This document shows positions 54,119 through 62,384 of a DNA stretch of 64,000 nt, piece by piece; positions within the stretch are counted from its first letter, which is position 1, and each line of letters opens with the position of its first letter. The position numbers were made by a program, and so were the translations under genes. Under the pieces are notes generated by a model. The model saw nothing but the letters and a program-made list of their open reading frames with translations. It ran no database searches and had not been told where the DNA came from. Source of the DNA: Mesorhizobium sp. (GTDB lineage Bacteria > Pseudomonadota > Alphaproteobacteria > Rhizobiales > Rhizobiaceae); contig NZ_JAMLIG010000001.1 of the NCBI RefSeq assembly GCF_023954305.1, positions 496,001 through 560,000 of the forward strand, written 5' to 3'.

Positions 54119-55219
54119 CTAGACGATCTCGGTCCGGGCAATGCGGATGCCGAAGCCTTCGAGGCCGATATAGTGGCGCTCGCGGGAGGACAGCAGGACG
54201 ATCGAGGAAATCCCGAGATGCTTGAGGATCTGGGCGCCCAGCCCGATCTCGCGCCACTCGCTTTCGCGACGCAGTGCCTCCGCATGGGTCTCCTGGTCGC
54301 TTTGCGAGGGACGGTTGCGGGCGTTGTGGGAGACGCCGACTGAGCCTTCGCGCAGATAAACGATCACGCCGCGCTTCTGCTCGCCCATCTCCTTCATGAT
54401 CGCGTCGAGACGGCTCGAACCGCCGAACACGTCCGTCACGACGTTCTCCGGATGCAGGCGCACCGGAACGTCGACGCCGTCGCGGATATCGCCGAAGACC
54501 ACGGCCAAATGCTGCATCGGATCCCAGGGCAGCGTGTAGGCATGGGCCCTGGCGCTGCCGCCGGCGGTGTCGACGTCGAAGCTGGCGACGCATTCGATCA
54601 GCGTCTCCTGCCGCTGCCGGTAGGCGATCAGGTCGGCGACCGACACCTGCTTGAGGCCGTGGGCCTCGGCAAATTCGGTGACCTGCGGGCCGCGCTTCAC
54701 CGTGCCGTCGTCGTTGACCAGTTCGCAGATGACGCCGACGGGCGGCAGGCCGGCGAGACGGCACAGATCGACCGCCGCCTCGGTATGGCCCGAGCGCATC
54801 AGCACCCCGCCTTCGCGGGCGACGAGAGGGAAGATATGACCGGGCCGGGAGAAATCGCTCGGACCGACATTGGAATTGGCGAGGTTGCGGACAGTGGCGG
54901 TGCGGTCGTCGGCGGAAATGCCAGTGGTCGTGCCGTGGCGGAAATCGACGGAAACGGTGAACGCGGTGGTGTGGGCCGAATCGTTCTCGGCCACCATCGG
55001 CGCCAGATTGAGCCGTCGCGCATCCTCGCGCGGCATCGGCGCGCAGACGATGCCGGAGGTGTGGCGGACGATGAAGGCCATCTTCTCCGGCGTGCAATGC
55101 ACCGCCGCGACGATCAGGTCGCCCTCGTTCTCCCGCCCGTCGTCATCCATGACGACCACGATCTCGCCGCGCTCGAAAGCGCGGAGGGCGTCGACGATAC
55201 GTTTCTGGTCGTAGGGCAT
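54119..55219 (-). CDS. ribB: 3,4-dihydroxy-2-butanone-4-phosphate synthase with degenerate GCHII domain (RibBA-like)
   Basis: The N-terminal 205 residues are a full RibB domain: VVVMDDDGRENEGDLIVAAV, VRHTSGIVCAPM, GHIFPLVAREGGVLMRSGHTEAAVDLCRLAG. It makes the four-carbon unit of riboflavin. The C-terminal domain (about 210-366) is a RibA-like fold, but the zinc-binding Cys set of GTP cyclohydrolase II is missing: its place reads RLHPENVVTDVFGG. The domain is therefore probably not a functional cyclohydrolase. The start is MPYDQKRIVDAL. An upstream in-frame extension crosses the heptamer repeats. No FMN riboswitch was seen. Confidence 0.93.
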   Translation of the reverse strand: MPYDQKRIVDALRAFERGEIVVVMDDDGRENEGDLIVAAVHCTPEKMAFIVRHTSGIVCAPMPREDARRLNLAPMVAENDSAHTTAFTVSVDFRHGTTTGISADDRTATVRNLANSNVGPSDFSRPGHIFPLVAREGGVLMRSGHTEAAVDLCRLAGLPPVGVICELVNDDGTVKRGPQVTEFAEAHGLKQVSVADLIAYRQRQETLIECVASFDVDTAGGSARAHAYTLPWDPMQHLAVVFGDIRDGVDVPVRLHPENVVTDVFGGSSRLDAIMKEMGEQKRGVIVYLREGSVGVSHNARNRPSQSDQETHAEALRRESEWREIGLGAQILKHLGISSIVLLSSRERHYIGLEGFGIRIARTEIV

Positions 55220-55237
55220 GGAACTCGCTTCGCTCGC

Positions 55238-55341
<104 letters not shown>

Positions 55342-55363
<22 letters not shown>

Positions 55364-56463
55364 TCGTCTTTCCCTGTCTGCCCCCTATGCCTCAAATAGT
55401 GATCCGCGATGGCGCAGGCGACCATCGCCTCGCCGATCGGCACGGCGCGGATGCCGACGCATGGGTCGTGACGGCCCTTCGTCATCACGTCCACGTCGCG
55501 GCCGGCGGTGTCGATGGATCTGCGCGGGGTGAGGATGGACGAGGTCGGCTTGACCGCGAAGCGGGCGACGATCGGCTGGCCGGTGGAAATGCCACCCAGG
55601 ATGCCGCCGGCGTGGTTGGACAGGAAGACGGGCTTTCCGTCGTTGCCCATCCGCATCTCGTCGGCGTTCTGTTCGCCCGTCAGCCGCGCCGCATTGAAGC
55701 CTTCGCCGATCTCGACGCCCTTGACGGCGTTGATCGACATCAGGTGGCCGGCGATATCCTGGTCGAGCTTGGCGTAGAGCGGCGCCCCGAGTCCCGCGGG
55801 AACGCCCTCGGCCACGATCTCGATTACCGCGCCGACCGAGGAGCCGGCCTTGCGGATTGCATCGAGATAGTCGGCGAACATCGGCACAGAGGCGGGATCC
55901 GGGGTGAAGAACGGATTCTCCGGGTCTTCGACGAAGTTCCAGTTCCAGTTGGCGCGGTCGATCTCCTTCTCCCCCATCGCCACCAGGGCCCCGCGCACCG
56001 TGACGCCGGGCACGACGAGGCGCGCGAGCGCGCCCGCGGCGACCCGCGCGGCGGTTTCGCGCGCGGAGGAGCGGCCGCCGCCGCGGAAATCCCTCACCCC
56101 GTATTTCCGGTCGTAGGTGTAGTCGGCGTGACCGGGGCGGTATTGCTGGGCGATGTCGCCATAGTCCTTCGAGCGCTGGTCGACGTTTTCGATCATCATC
56201 GAGACAGGGCTGCCGGTGGTGATCATCGTCTCGCCGTCGGCGTCCGTCACCACGCCGGAGAGAATCTTCACCTCGTCCGGCTCGCGGCGCTGGGTGACGA
56301 AACGCGATTTGCCGGGCCGGCGGCGATCAAGGTCGCGCTGGATGTCGGCCAGCCTGAAGCGAATTCCCGGCGGACAACCGTCGACCACGCAGCCCAGCCC
56401 CGGCCCGTGGCTCTCGCCCCAGGTGGTGACGCGGAAAAGATGGCCGAAGGTGTTGTGCGACAT
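55342..56463 (-). CDS. aroC: Chorismate synthase
   Basis: Converts EPSP to chorismate, last step of the shikimate pathway. The 373 residues start MSHNTFGHLFRVTTWGESHG. GLGCVVDGCPPGIRF is the signature. RYRRGGRSSARETAARVAAGALAR-type FMN contacts appear as DFRGGGRSSARETAARVA, and NHAGGILGGISTGQPIVARFAVKPTSSI is near residue 300. The last eight codons (about DEAVGSWQ) are made from the GCAGTAG heptamer repeat, so the C-terminus has been altered by that element. Confidence 0.96.
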
Positions 56464-56667
56464 GGCGAAGACCCCGCCGGCCAAGGCCGGTCCGGGTTGC
56501 CTTCTATTTGCGTTTCGGCCACCGGTCAAACGCGCCGGTCAAACGCGGGACTTCCGGATGCAGGCTTGCCGAAATTAACTTTTGACACATTCGCCGCTTA
56601 GCTGTTTGTTCACCCATCCATCACCCGCGCCGGGCTCGAGCGGCGCCAAATAAGAACCGAGGAACGC

Positions 56668-56913
56668 ATGAAAGCCATTTCCGGGGCATTGGTCGCACTT
56701 CTTCTCTTCGCATCGGCCGCCTATGCGGCCAATGCCGAAGGGACGATCGCCAGCATCGACAAGTCGACGATGACGCTGACGCTGAAGGGCGGCGAGTCCT
56801 TCAAGCTGTCGGAGGAGTTCGCGGTCGAGGATTATGCCGAAGGCATGGAGGTCATGATCTCCTATGACGAGATCAAGGGCGAGAAGATCGTCCTGCAGAT
56901 CATTCCCGAATAG
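56668..56913 (+). CDS. Small exported DUF1344 protein
   Basis: An 81-residue periplasmic protein: signal peptide MKAISGALVALLLFASAAYA, then the DUF1344 domain (ANAEGTIASIDKSTMTLTLKGGESFKLSEEFAVEDYAEGMEVMISYDEI). It is common in rhizobia and of unknown role. A GAGGAACG ribosome-binding site precedes the ATG. Confidence 0.92.
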   Translation: MKAISGALVALLLFASAAYAANAEGTIASIDKSTMTLTLKGGESFKLSEEFAVEDYAEGMEVMISYDEIKGEKIVLQIIPE

Positions 56914-56922
56914 GAATACGGG

Positions 56923-57510
56923 TCAGAGCCAGGCGATCCGGCCGTCGCTGATCTCGAGGATGCGGTCCTGCGCCACATCCATCATCGAAGCCTCTTTTCC
57001 GGGCACGCCGTTGAGGATGTGGAAGAGCGCGCGGATCACGCCGCCATGGGTAACGATGACGGCCGGACCCGCCAGTTCGGCCGACCAGGGGCGGATGCGC
57101 TCGGCAAGGTCGGCGTAGCTCTCGGCCGCCCCGCCCGGCGGAACGAAATTCCACTTGTCGAGGTCGCGCGGGGCCGTGGAACCCGGATCGGCCGCTTCCA
57201 GTTCGGCGAAGGTGAAGCCCTGCCAGTCGCCGAAATGCACCTCGACGATGCGCGGTTCGAGCTCGTAGCCGTCGCGCGGCAGGCCCATCGTCTCGCGGAT
57301 GATCTCCATCGTCTCGCGCGTGCGCCGCATGGGGCTCGCGATGAAGCGGAATGACGACGGATCGGGAACGAGACTAGCCAGCGTCCGCCCGTTCTGGGCC
57401 GCCTGACGCCGGCCGTTTTCATTCAGGTCCGCCTCGGCCTGGCCCTGGACACGGGCGACGGCGTTCCAGCCGGTCTGGCCGTGGCGCGCGATGTAGATCG
57501 GCGGGGACAT
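56923..57510 (-). CDS. Histidine phosphatase (phosphoglycerate-mutase-like)
   Basis: A 195-residue branch-1 histidine phosphatase. The catalytic motif is IYIARHGQTGWNAVARVQG. FIASPMRRTRETMEIIRE, EVHFGDWQGFTFAELEA and VIVTHGGVIRALFHILNG are the conserved blocks. The substrate is unknown. It lies downstream of fabI on the same strand with a gap of 30 bases. Confidence 0.95.
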   Translation of the reverse strand: MSPPIYIARHGQTGWNAVARVQGQAEADLNENGRRQAAQNGRTLASLVPDPSSFRFIASPMRRTRETMEIIRETMGLPRDGYELEPRIVEVHFGDWQGFTFAELEAADPGSTAPRDLDKWNFVPPGGAAESYADLAERIRPWSAELAGPAVIVTHGGVIRALFHILNGVPGKEASMMDVAQDRILEISDGRIAWL

Positions 57511-57540
57511 GCCGCGTTCTCTCCGAAGGATCTGGAAAGG

Positions 57541-58353
57541 TCAGACGGTCGAGATGTCGGGTGCGTCGACGGCCTTCATGCCGACGACATGGTAGCCGGA
57601 ATCGACGTGAAGGACTTCGCCGGTCATCCCGCGCGACAGATCCGACAGAAGATACATGCCCGTATCGCCAACCTCCTCGATGGTCACGGTCCGGCGCAGC
57701 GGCGCGTTGTACTCGTTCCATTTGAGGATATAGCGGAAGTCGCCGATGCCGGACGCCGCCAGCGTCTTGATCGGGCCGGCCGAGATCGCGTTGACGCGGA
57801 TGTTCTTCGGGCCGAGATCGACGGCGAGATACTGAACGCTCGCTTCGAGCGCGGCCTTCGCCACGCCCATGACATTGTAGTTCGGCATGACCTTCTCGGC
57901 GCCGTAATAGGTCATCGTGAGCATGGAGCCGCCATCGGTCATCAGCTTCTCGGCGCGCTGGGCGGCAGCCGTGAAGGAATAGACGGAGATGTCCATGGTG
58001 CGGTTGAAGTTCGCCTGCGTCGTATCGACGTAGCGACCGGTCAGCTCGTCCTTGTCCGAAAACCCGATCGCGTGGACGAGGAAGTCGAGCTTGCCCCATC
58101 TGGCCTCGAGATCGGCAAAGCAGGCGTCCATCGTGGCAAGGTCGGTGACATCGCAATGGCCGCACAGATGGGCGCCGATTTCGGCAGCGAGCGGCTCGAC
58201 GCGCTTCTTCAAGGCATCGCCCTGATAGGTGAAGGCGAGTTCGGCGCCCTGTGCCGCGCAGGCCTTGGCGATGCCCCAGGCGATCGACCTGTTGTTGGCA
58301 ACGCCCATGATCAGGCCGCGCTTGCCCGCCATCAGGCCCTGTCCAGCCGCCAT
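57541..58353 (-). CDS. fabI: Enoyl-ACP reductase FabI
   Basis: NADH-dependent last reduction step of each fatty-acid elongation cycle. The 270 residues contain GLIMGVANNRSIAWGIAKACAAQGAELAFTYQG, VHAIGFSDKDELTGRY, and the active Tyr-x6-Lys in YNVMGVAKAALEASVQYLAVDLG. ISAGPIKTLAASGIGDF is the substrate loop. AGGGAG is upstream of ATG 58353; a TTG nine codons earlier is less likely. Confidence 0.96.
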   Translation of the reverse strand: MAAGQGLMAGKRGLIMGVANNRSIAWGIAKACAAQGAELAFTYQGDALKKRVEPLAAEIGAHLCGHCDVTDLATMDACFADLEARWGKLDFLVHAIGFSDKDELTGRYVDTTQANFNRTMDISVYSFTAAAQRAEKLMTDGGSMLTMTYYGAEKVMPNYNVMGVAKAALEASVQYLAVDLGPKNIRVNAISAGPIKTLAASGIGDFRYILKWNEYNAPLRRTVTIEEVGDTGMYLLSDLSRGMTGEVLHVDSGYHVVGMKAVDAPDISTV

Positions 58354-58414
58354 GTCGCTTTCTCCCTGCGCCGTCGTCAATTCGCGCTGGCTATCGCACA
58401 GGGAGGAAGCGGCT

Positions 58415-59344
58415 TCAAGCGCCGCGCTTTTTCATCAGCGCCTCGAGCTCATGGTCGCCGCCCTCCGGCAACATCACGCGGACATGCACGTAGAGGTCGG
58501 CCTTGTCGCCGGTCTTGGTCGGCAGGCCGCGGCCCTTGATGCGCAGCACGCGGTCGGAACTCGACCACGGCGGCACCGTCACCGCGACGCGGCCGCCGAG
58601 CGTCTCGACCGGCAGCTTGGCGCCGAGCACGGCGTCCTTCAGGCTGACCGGCAGGTCGACGCGCAGATCGCGGCCGTCGAGCGTGTAGCGCGGGTGGCGG
58701 CGCAGGCGGATCTTCACGACCGCGTCGCCGCGCCCGCCGGTGGGCAAGAGCGCGCCTTCGCCCTTGAGCCTGATCTCCTGCCCGTCCTCGACATAGTGGG
58801 GCAGCTGCACGCCGACCTTGCGGCCGTCCGGAAACAGCGTCGCCTTGCGAATGCCGGTGGCGGCCTCCTCGATCGAGATGTCGAGATTGACCTTCATGTC
58901 GGACGACGGCGCGCCGCGCGTGGCGAATTCCGGTTCGCCGCGGCCGAACGCCGAGCCGAACAGATCGCCGAAGATGTCGCCTGCGCCGAAGCCCGCGCCG
59001 CCGCCGGGTCCGCCGGCGGTGCGGAACTCGAAGCGCGCGCCGCCGGGCCCCTGCCCCGAGCGGCGGAACCCGGCAAATGGATCGCCGCCCGCGCCAGCAC
59101 CTTCGAAACCCGCGAAACGCGGCTTGCCCTCGGCGTCGATCTCGCCGCGGTCGAACTCGCCCCGGCGCTTTTCGTCGCCGAGGATTTCGTAGGCCTGGTT
59201 GACGGCGGCGAACCGGTCCTTCGCCTTCGGATCATTCGGATTCTGGTCCGGATGATGCTGCTTGGCGGCCTTGCGGAACGCGGCCTTGATCTCCTTGGAC
59301 GAAGCCGTCTTGGCAACGCCCAGAACGTCGTAGGGATTGCGCAT
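58415..59344 (-). CDS. DnaJ-type co-chaperone (CbpA-like)
   Basis: A 309-residue J protein. The J domain MRNPYDVLGVAKTASSKEIKAAFRKAAKQHHPDQNP contains HPD. A Gly/Phe-rich region (AGFEGAGAGGDPFAGFRRSG to GAGDIFGDLFGSAFG) follows, then the C-terminal substrate-binding domains without the zinc-finger (CxxCxGxG) module. It is thus a class II CbpA-like protein. It activates DnaK. It lies upstream of fabI. Confidence 0.94.
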   Translation of the reverse strand: MRNPYDVLGVAKTASSKEIKAAFRKAAKQHHPDQNPNDPKAKDRFAAVNQAYEILGDEKRRGEFDRGEIDAEGKPRFAGFEGAGAGGDPFAGFRRSGQGPGGARFEFRTAGGPGGGAGFGAGDIFGDLFGSAFGRGEPEFATRGAPSSDMKVNLDISIEEAATGIRKATLFPDGRKVGVQLPHYVEDGQEIRLKGEGALLPTGGRGDAVVKIRLRRHPRYTLDGRDLRVDLPVSLKDAVLGAKLPVETLGGRVAVTVPPWSSSDRVLRIKGRGLPTKTGDKADLYVHVRVMLPEGGDHELEALMKKRGA

Positions 59345-59420
59345 GTCGAGCCAATTCCAGAATGGACTGAGTTGTTCCGTATATGAGCGAGTCTAGGAAG
59401 AAATTCCAGAGCGGCCGCGC

Positions 59421-59924
59421 TCAGCTTTGCGAGAATGCGCGCATATACCACGCGCCGTCGCGGCCAAGGCAGGCCTCGCCCGAATAGACCGCCACCCCGT
59501 CGAAGCTCTCGCGCGAGGTGCGGAAGGCGCGACAGAGCACGTCCTTCTTGCGTATCTCGACGATGCTCGAGATCGCTCCCTGCGACCTGGTTTCGGCATT
59601 GGCCCAGGCGAGCGGCTTGCCCGCCAGTTGCTCGAGATTGGCCGACGAGACGGCGTTGCGGATGGTCACCTGGTCCGAAATCGTCTGCGACGTCTTGAGC
59701 GCCTCGTAGGACGCGTCCACCGAACTCGTGAGGATGCTCGAATCGGTCTCGACCTTGGCGAGGCCCATGCCGCCGCCGCAGCCGGAAAGGGCAAATGCCG
59801 CAACGACGCAAAGGCCGGCGAGGCCGCGTCTGGCCCCCCTCGTTCCCCGCTCTGCGGCTTGCGCTGCGCGCGACAATGCGCAATCTCCCCACGACGATCT
59901 CGCAGGACGCAAGTATGAGCGCAA
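59421..59924 (-). CDS. RT0821/Lpp0805-type surface lipoprotein
   Basis: A 167-residue lipoprotein: signal ARRGLAGLCVVAAFALSGCGGG with lipobox LSGC. The mature part VETDSSILTSSVDASYEALKTSQTISDQVTIRNAVSSANLEQLAGKPLAWANAETRSQGAISSI ends with a Cys pair (DVLCRAF, SGEACLGRDGAWYMRAFSQ), matching the RT0821/Lpp0805 surface-protein domain. The N-terminal start is uncertain (TTG at 59924). It is divergent from pdxH with overlapping start regions. Confidence 0.8.
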   Translation of the reverse strand: MRSYLRPARSSWGDCALSRAAQAAERGTRGARRGLAGLCVVAAFALSGCGGGMGLAKVETDSSILTSSVDASYEALKTSQTISDQVTIRNAVSSANLEQLAGKPLAWANAETRSQGAISSIVEIRKKDVLCRAFRTSRESFDGVAVYSGEACLGRDGAWYMRAFSQS

Positions 59925-60529
59925 CAGGGTTAACAGATGGTGACTTCACGCTCGCGGAGGAGCCGCTGCGCCTGTTCGGCGACTGGCTCGCCGACGCGAC
60001 CAAGAGCGAGCCGAACGACCCGAACGCAGTGGCGCTCGCAACCGTCGACGAAAACGGTCTGCCCGACGTGCGCATGGTGTTGCTCAAGGGCTATGACGAG
60101 CGCGGCTTCGTCTTCTATACCAATTTCGAGAGCGCCAAGGGCCGCGAGATCCTGGGTTCGATGAAGGCCGCCATGTGCTTCCACTGGAAGAGCCTGCGCC
60201 GCCAGGTGCGCGTGCGCGGCCCGGTCGAAATCGTCAGCGACGCCGAGGCGGACGAATATTACGCCTCGCGCCCCCGCGGCAGCCGCATCGGTGCCTGGGC
60301 CTCGAAACAGTCGCGGCCGCTCGAAAGCCGCTTCGCGCTGGAGAAGGCGGTGGCCGAATACACCGCCCGCCATCCGATCGGCGACATCCCCCGCCCGCCC
60401 CACTGGTCGGGCTTCCGCATCCTGCCGACCCAGATCGAGTTCTGGCACGACCGCCCCTTCCGCCTGCACGACCGGGTGGTGTTCACGCTGAAGGACGGCG
60501 GCTGGGAGAAGACGCGGCTTTATCCGTGA
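59915..60529 (+). CDS. pdxH: Pyridoxamine 5'-phosphate oxidase
   Basis: FMN-dependent oxidase that makes pyridoxal-5-phosphate. The 204 residues start MSATGLTDGDFTLAEEPLRLFGDWLADATKSEPNDPNAVALATVDENGLPDVRMVLLKG. HWKSLRRQVRVRGPVE, SRPRGSRIGAWASKQSRPLESR and the C-terminal HPIGDIPRPPHWSGFRILPTQIEFW are hallmark blocks. A degraded copy of its 3' end lies at 61248-61409. In-frame upstream starts are antisense to the surface lipoprotein. Confidence 0.97.
   Translation: MSATGLTDGDFTLAEEPLRLFGDWLADATKSEPNDPNAVALATVDENGLPDVRMVLLKGYDERGFVFYTNFESAKGREILGSMKAAMCFHWKSLRRQVRVRGPVEIVSDAEADEYYASRPRGSRIGAWASKQSRPLESRFALEKAVAEYTARHPIGDIPRPPHWSGFRILPTQIEFWHDRPFRLHDRVVFTLKDGGWEKTRLYP
60365..60529 (+). repeat. 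pdxH 3'-end direct repeat, copy A (functional)
   Basis: The final 165 bases of pdxH, from GCCCGCCATCCGATCGGCG to the stop. They are repeated in degraded form 882-884 bases downstream at 61248-61409. The repeat pair encloses the brnTA genes and indicates that this is where foreign DNA entered. Confidence 0.8.
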
Positions 60530-60565
60530 GCGGACTTGCGAGATGGGATTTTCGTATATACATTA

Positions 60566-60831
60566 ATGAGGATTTCATTCGATCCGGAAAAGCGGTCCAA
60601 GACGCTGATCGAACGCGGTCTTGATCGCGCGGGCAGTCGAGGTTTTTCGTGGCCGCACCTATGACAGGGTCGATGATCGGACGGACTACGGCGAGGAGCG
60701 CATCATCACGTCTGCTCGACGGATGAATGGTGGGGCTCGTTTGGACCGCCCGAGGCGATGCAAGGCATGTCATTTCGATGAGGAAGGCCAATGAGCGGGA
60801 GCAAGCGCGGTTCGCAGCCTGGCTGGATTGA
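60566..60831 (+). pseudogene. brnT: Frameshifted BrnT toxin
   Basis: Three frames together spell the BrnT ribonuclease. ATG 60566 gives MRISFDPEKRSKTLIERGLD. After a frameshift near 60625 the next frame gives ARAVEVFRGRTYDRVDDRTDYGEERIIT. After another near 60720 the last frame gives MVGLVWTARGDARHVISMRKANEREQARFAAWLD. In an intact family member these are one chain of about 90 residues. The toxin is thus inactivated, while its antitoxin gene downstream is intact. The 3' end overlaps brnA by 41 bases, as in normal brnTA operons. Confidence 0.85.
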
Positions 60832-61048
60832 TCCGGACGACGCCCCCGAATTGACCGACGAGTGGTTTAAGAGCGCGGATCAACACGCAGACGGTGTACT
60901 CGTGCGCAAGGGGCGCCCACCCGCGGCCAATCCGAAAAAAGCAATCTCCCTGCGGGTGGACGTCGACGTGCTCGACGCCTTCAAGGCAGGCGGGGCGGGG
61001 TGGCAGCGCCGCATGAACCAGGCGCTGCGCAAGGCAATGGGGCTTTAG
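60791..61048 (+). CDS. brnA: BrnA antitoxin
   Basis: An 85-residue antitoxin of the BrnA type. The N-terminus SGSKRGSQPGWIDPDDAPELTDEWFKSAD contains the D-PELTDEW motif, and the C-terminus GRPPAANPKKAISLRVDVDVLDAFKAGGAGWQRRMNQALRKAMG is the ribbon-helix-helix DNA-binding end. It is intact although its toxin is broken. It may repress its own promoter or neutralise a toxin elsewhere. Confidence 0.93.
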   Translation: MSGSKRGSQPGWIDPDDAPELTDEWFKSADQHADGVLVRKGRPPAANPKKAISLRVDVDVLDAFKAGGAGWQRRMNQALRKAMGL

Positions 61049-61542
61049 ACCGAGATGAGGCCGCGCGCGCGGCCGCTCCTCTGGTTCTCCCCGCAAACCG
61101 CAGCTGCATCGTCGAAAACCTGCCCTTCTCCGGCGGCCGCGAGATCGGCAAGGCCGCCAACAACGAGTTCATCCTGCTCGACGTGGCGGATTTTTTTAGC
61201 GGCGAAAGGCGAATAGGACACAAGGCGAACGCGGGCGGCCCTTGCGCCGCCCGCAGCCCGGTCGGCGACATCCCGAGCCCGGCCCACTGGTCGGGATTCC
61301 GCATCCTGCCGACGCAGATAGACTTGTGGCACGACCGGCCGCCCGCCGTCACGACCGGGTGTGTTCACGACGAGAGACGGCGGCTGGGAGAAGAGGCGGC
61401 TTTATCTGAAAGGGGGAGAAGGGCGGAGCGTGAAAAGGAATTGCTCGTTCTTTTTCAAGGTCAGCCAGCGGCGCCATTCCCGCCATCGGAGAATAGCCGC
61501 ACCTAGCATGAAGCGGTTGTTCGGTATCTCCGGGACCAGCGA
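61049..61542. other. Intergenic tract with pdxH remnant
   Basis: 494 bases with no credible gene. It includes a GC-rich palindrome (GGCCGCGCGCGCGGCC near 61061), a segment that translates in pieces as a LDVADFFSGERRIGHK-like peptide, the degraded pdxH 3' end (61248-61409), and a tail of unknown origin before the ADP-ribosyltransferase-like gene. Open frames crossing it (for example 61000-61506) are chance frames. Confidence 0.5.
61248..61409 (+). repeat. pdxH 3'-end direct repeat, copy B (degraded)
   Basis: In pieces this reads VGDIPSPAHWSGFRILPTQI and DLWHDRP, then a frameshift, then DGGWEKRRLYLK-like codons. It clearly matches the end of PdxH. It is degraded by substitutions and small indels and is not a gene. 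It and copy A flank brnTA. Confidence 0.82.
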
Positions 61543-62268
61543 TTAGGGCGCGGCGACCGCTGCGGCGTGCACGACGTCGAAGGCATTCCCCGACCAGCGT
61601 GTTGTCTCGGCCCAATCTATGCCGCGCGGCAAGAGCAACTCCCATTCGGCGGACTGCCCAACGTGACCCCAGAGCGCGCGCAGAGGCACACGCGTTTCGA
61701 GCACGAACACGATCAGGCGTCCGTTGACGCCGTTAGTCCCAGCCCGTCTATAAGCGCTATTCAGCGCTACGATCGGGTCAAGGGTCGCAGAAACGTAGCT
61801 TGGATAGGGATGCTCGGTGACCAGTAGATCGTTGCTTCTACCGTGAAACAGAATTTGTCCGGGCGCGAGCAGAATTTTTGACTTTGAAATCTCGGCGTCC
61901 AAGCCGTCGATGAGCCTTTGATCCTTCTCGCTACCATTACCGCATGAGATGCGCCGGGCCGCGTTGTGATATTTATCGTAGTGGTTGCCGCGATACGCAC
62001 GAAAATGCTTCAGTTCCTTCAACGGTGTTCGAGCCGCCATGACGATCGCGACGTCCGGATCCCTCCTGAGCCGCTCGTCGATGCTATTCTTGAAACGCGA
62101 GCGGTCGTCGTCCCCTGGCCCGTCAAGGTGTCGCAGTAGCGCATCGGCGTTGGGGAAATCAAAAGACTCTGGTTCCGGAGCCGGTGATGGGTCGTAGTCT
62201 CGAAACGCGCGGTGGAAGGGCGTGTCGTGCTGGTATTCGAAATGCCAAGAAGAGACGTCGACTCTCAT
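61543..62268 (-). CDS. Putative ADP-ribosyltransferase-like protein of unknown family
   Basis: A 241-residue protein starting MRVDVSSWHFEYQHDTPFHR. The C-terminal half (about residues 132-241) has the layout of R-S-E class ADP-ribosyltransferases: ILFHGRSND with Arg144, YVSATLDP with the S-x-T at 160-162, and SAEWELLLPRG with the E-x-E at 208-210. The N-terminal half (to about 130) is of unknown function, with a VAIVMAARTPLKELKHFRAY segment. No signal peptide or membrane helix is visible. It may be a toxin or a modifier of host or phage targets. No partner immunity gene is evident. An upstream in-frame start to 62346 is unlikely. Confidence 0.65.
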   Translation of the reverse strand: MRVDVSSWHFEYQHDTPFHRAFRDYDPSPAPEPESFDFPNADALLRHLDGPGDDDRSRFKNSIDERLRRDPDVAIVMAARTPLKELKHFRAYRGNHYDKYHNAARRISCGNGSEKDQRLIDGLDAEISKSKILLAPGQILFHGRSNDLLVTEHPYPSYVSATLDPIVALNSAYRRAGTNGVNGRLIVFVLETRVPLRALWGHVGQSAEWELLLPRGIDWAETTRWSGNAFDVVHAAAVAAP

Positions 62269-62384
62269 GCTGCTCTTTCTCGCGATGAGGTGAAGGAAGC
62301 ATAACGTAGTGGCTAAGGTTGAAGGCAGGTGCTCGTCCCGCGACACTATGCTATTGGATTCACTTTCGCGGGCGCGGAGGCACC

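Noticed and set aside
61061..61076. GC-rich palindrome GGCCGCGCGCGCGGCC
   Set aside because: Short and without a T-tract or gene context; likely chance in GC-rich DNA.
61000..61506. A 168-codon frame over the brnA to ART interval
   Set aside because: It contains the decayed pdxH remnant in frame for a while, but continues through frameshifted sequence and lacks a start and any domain.
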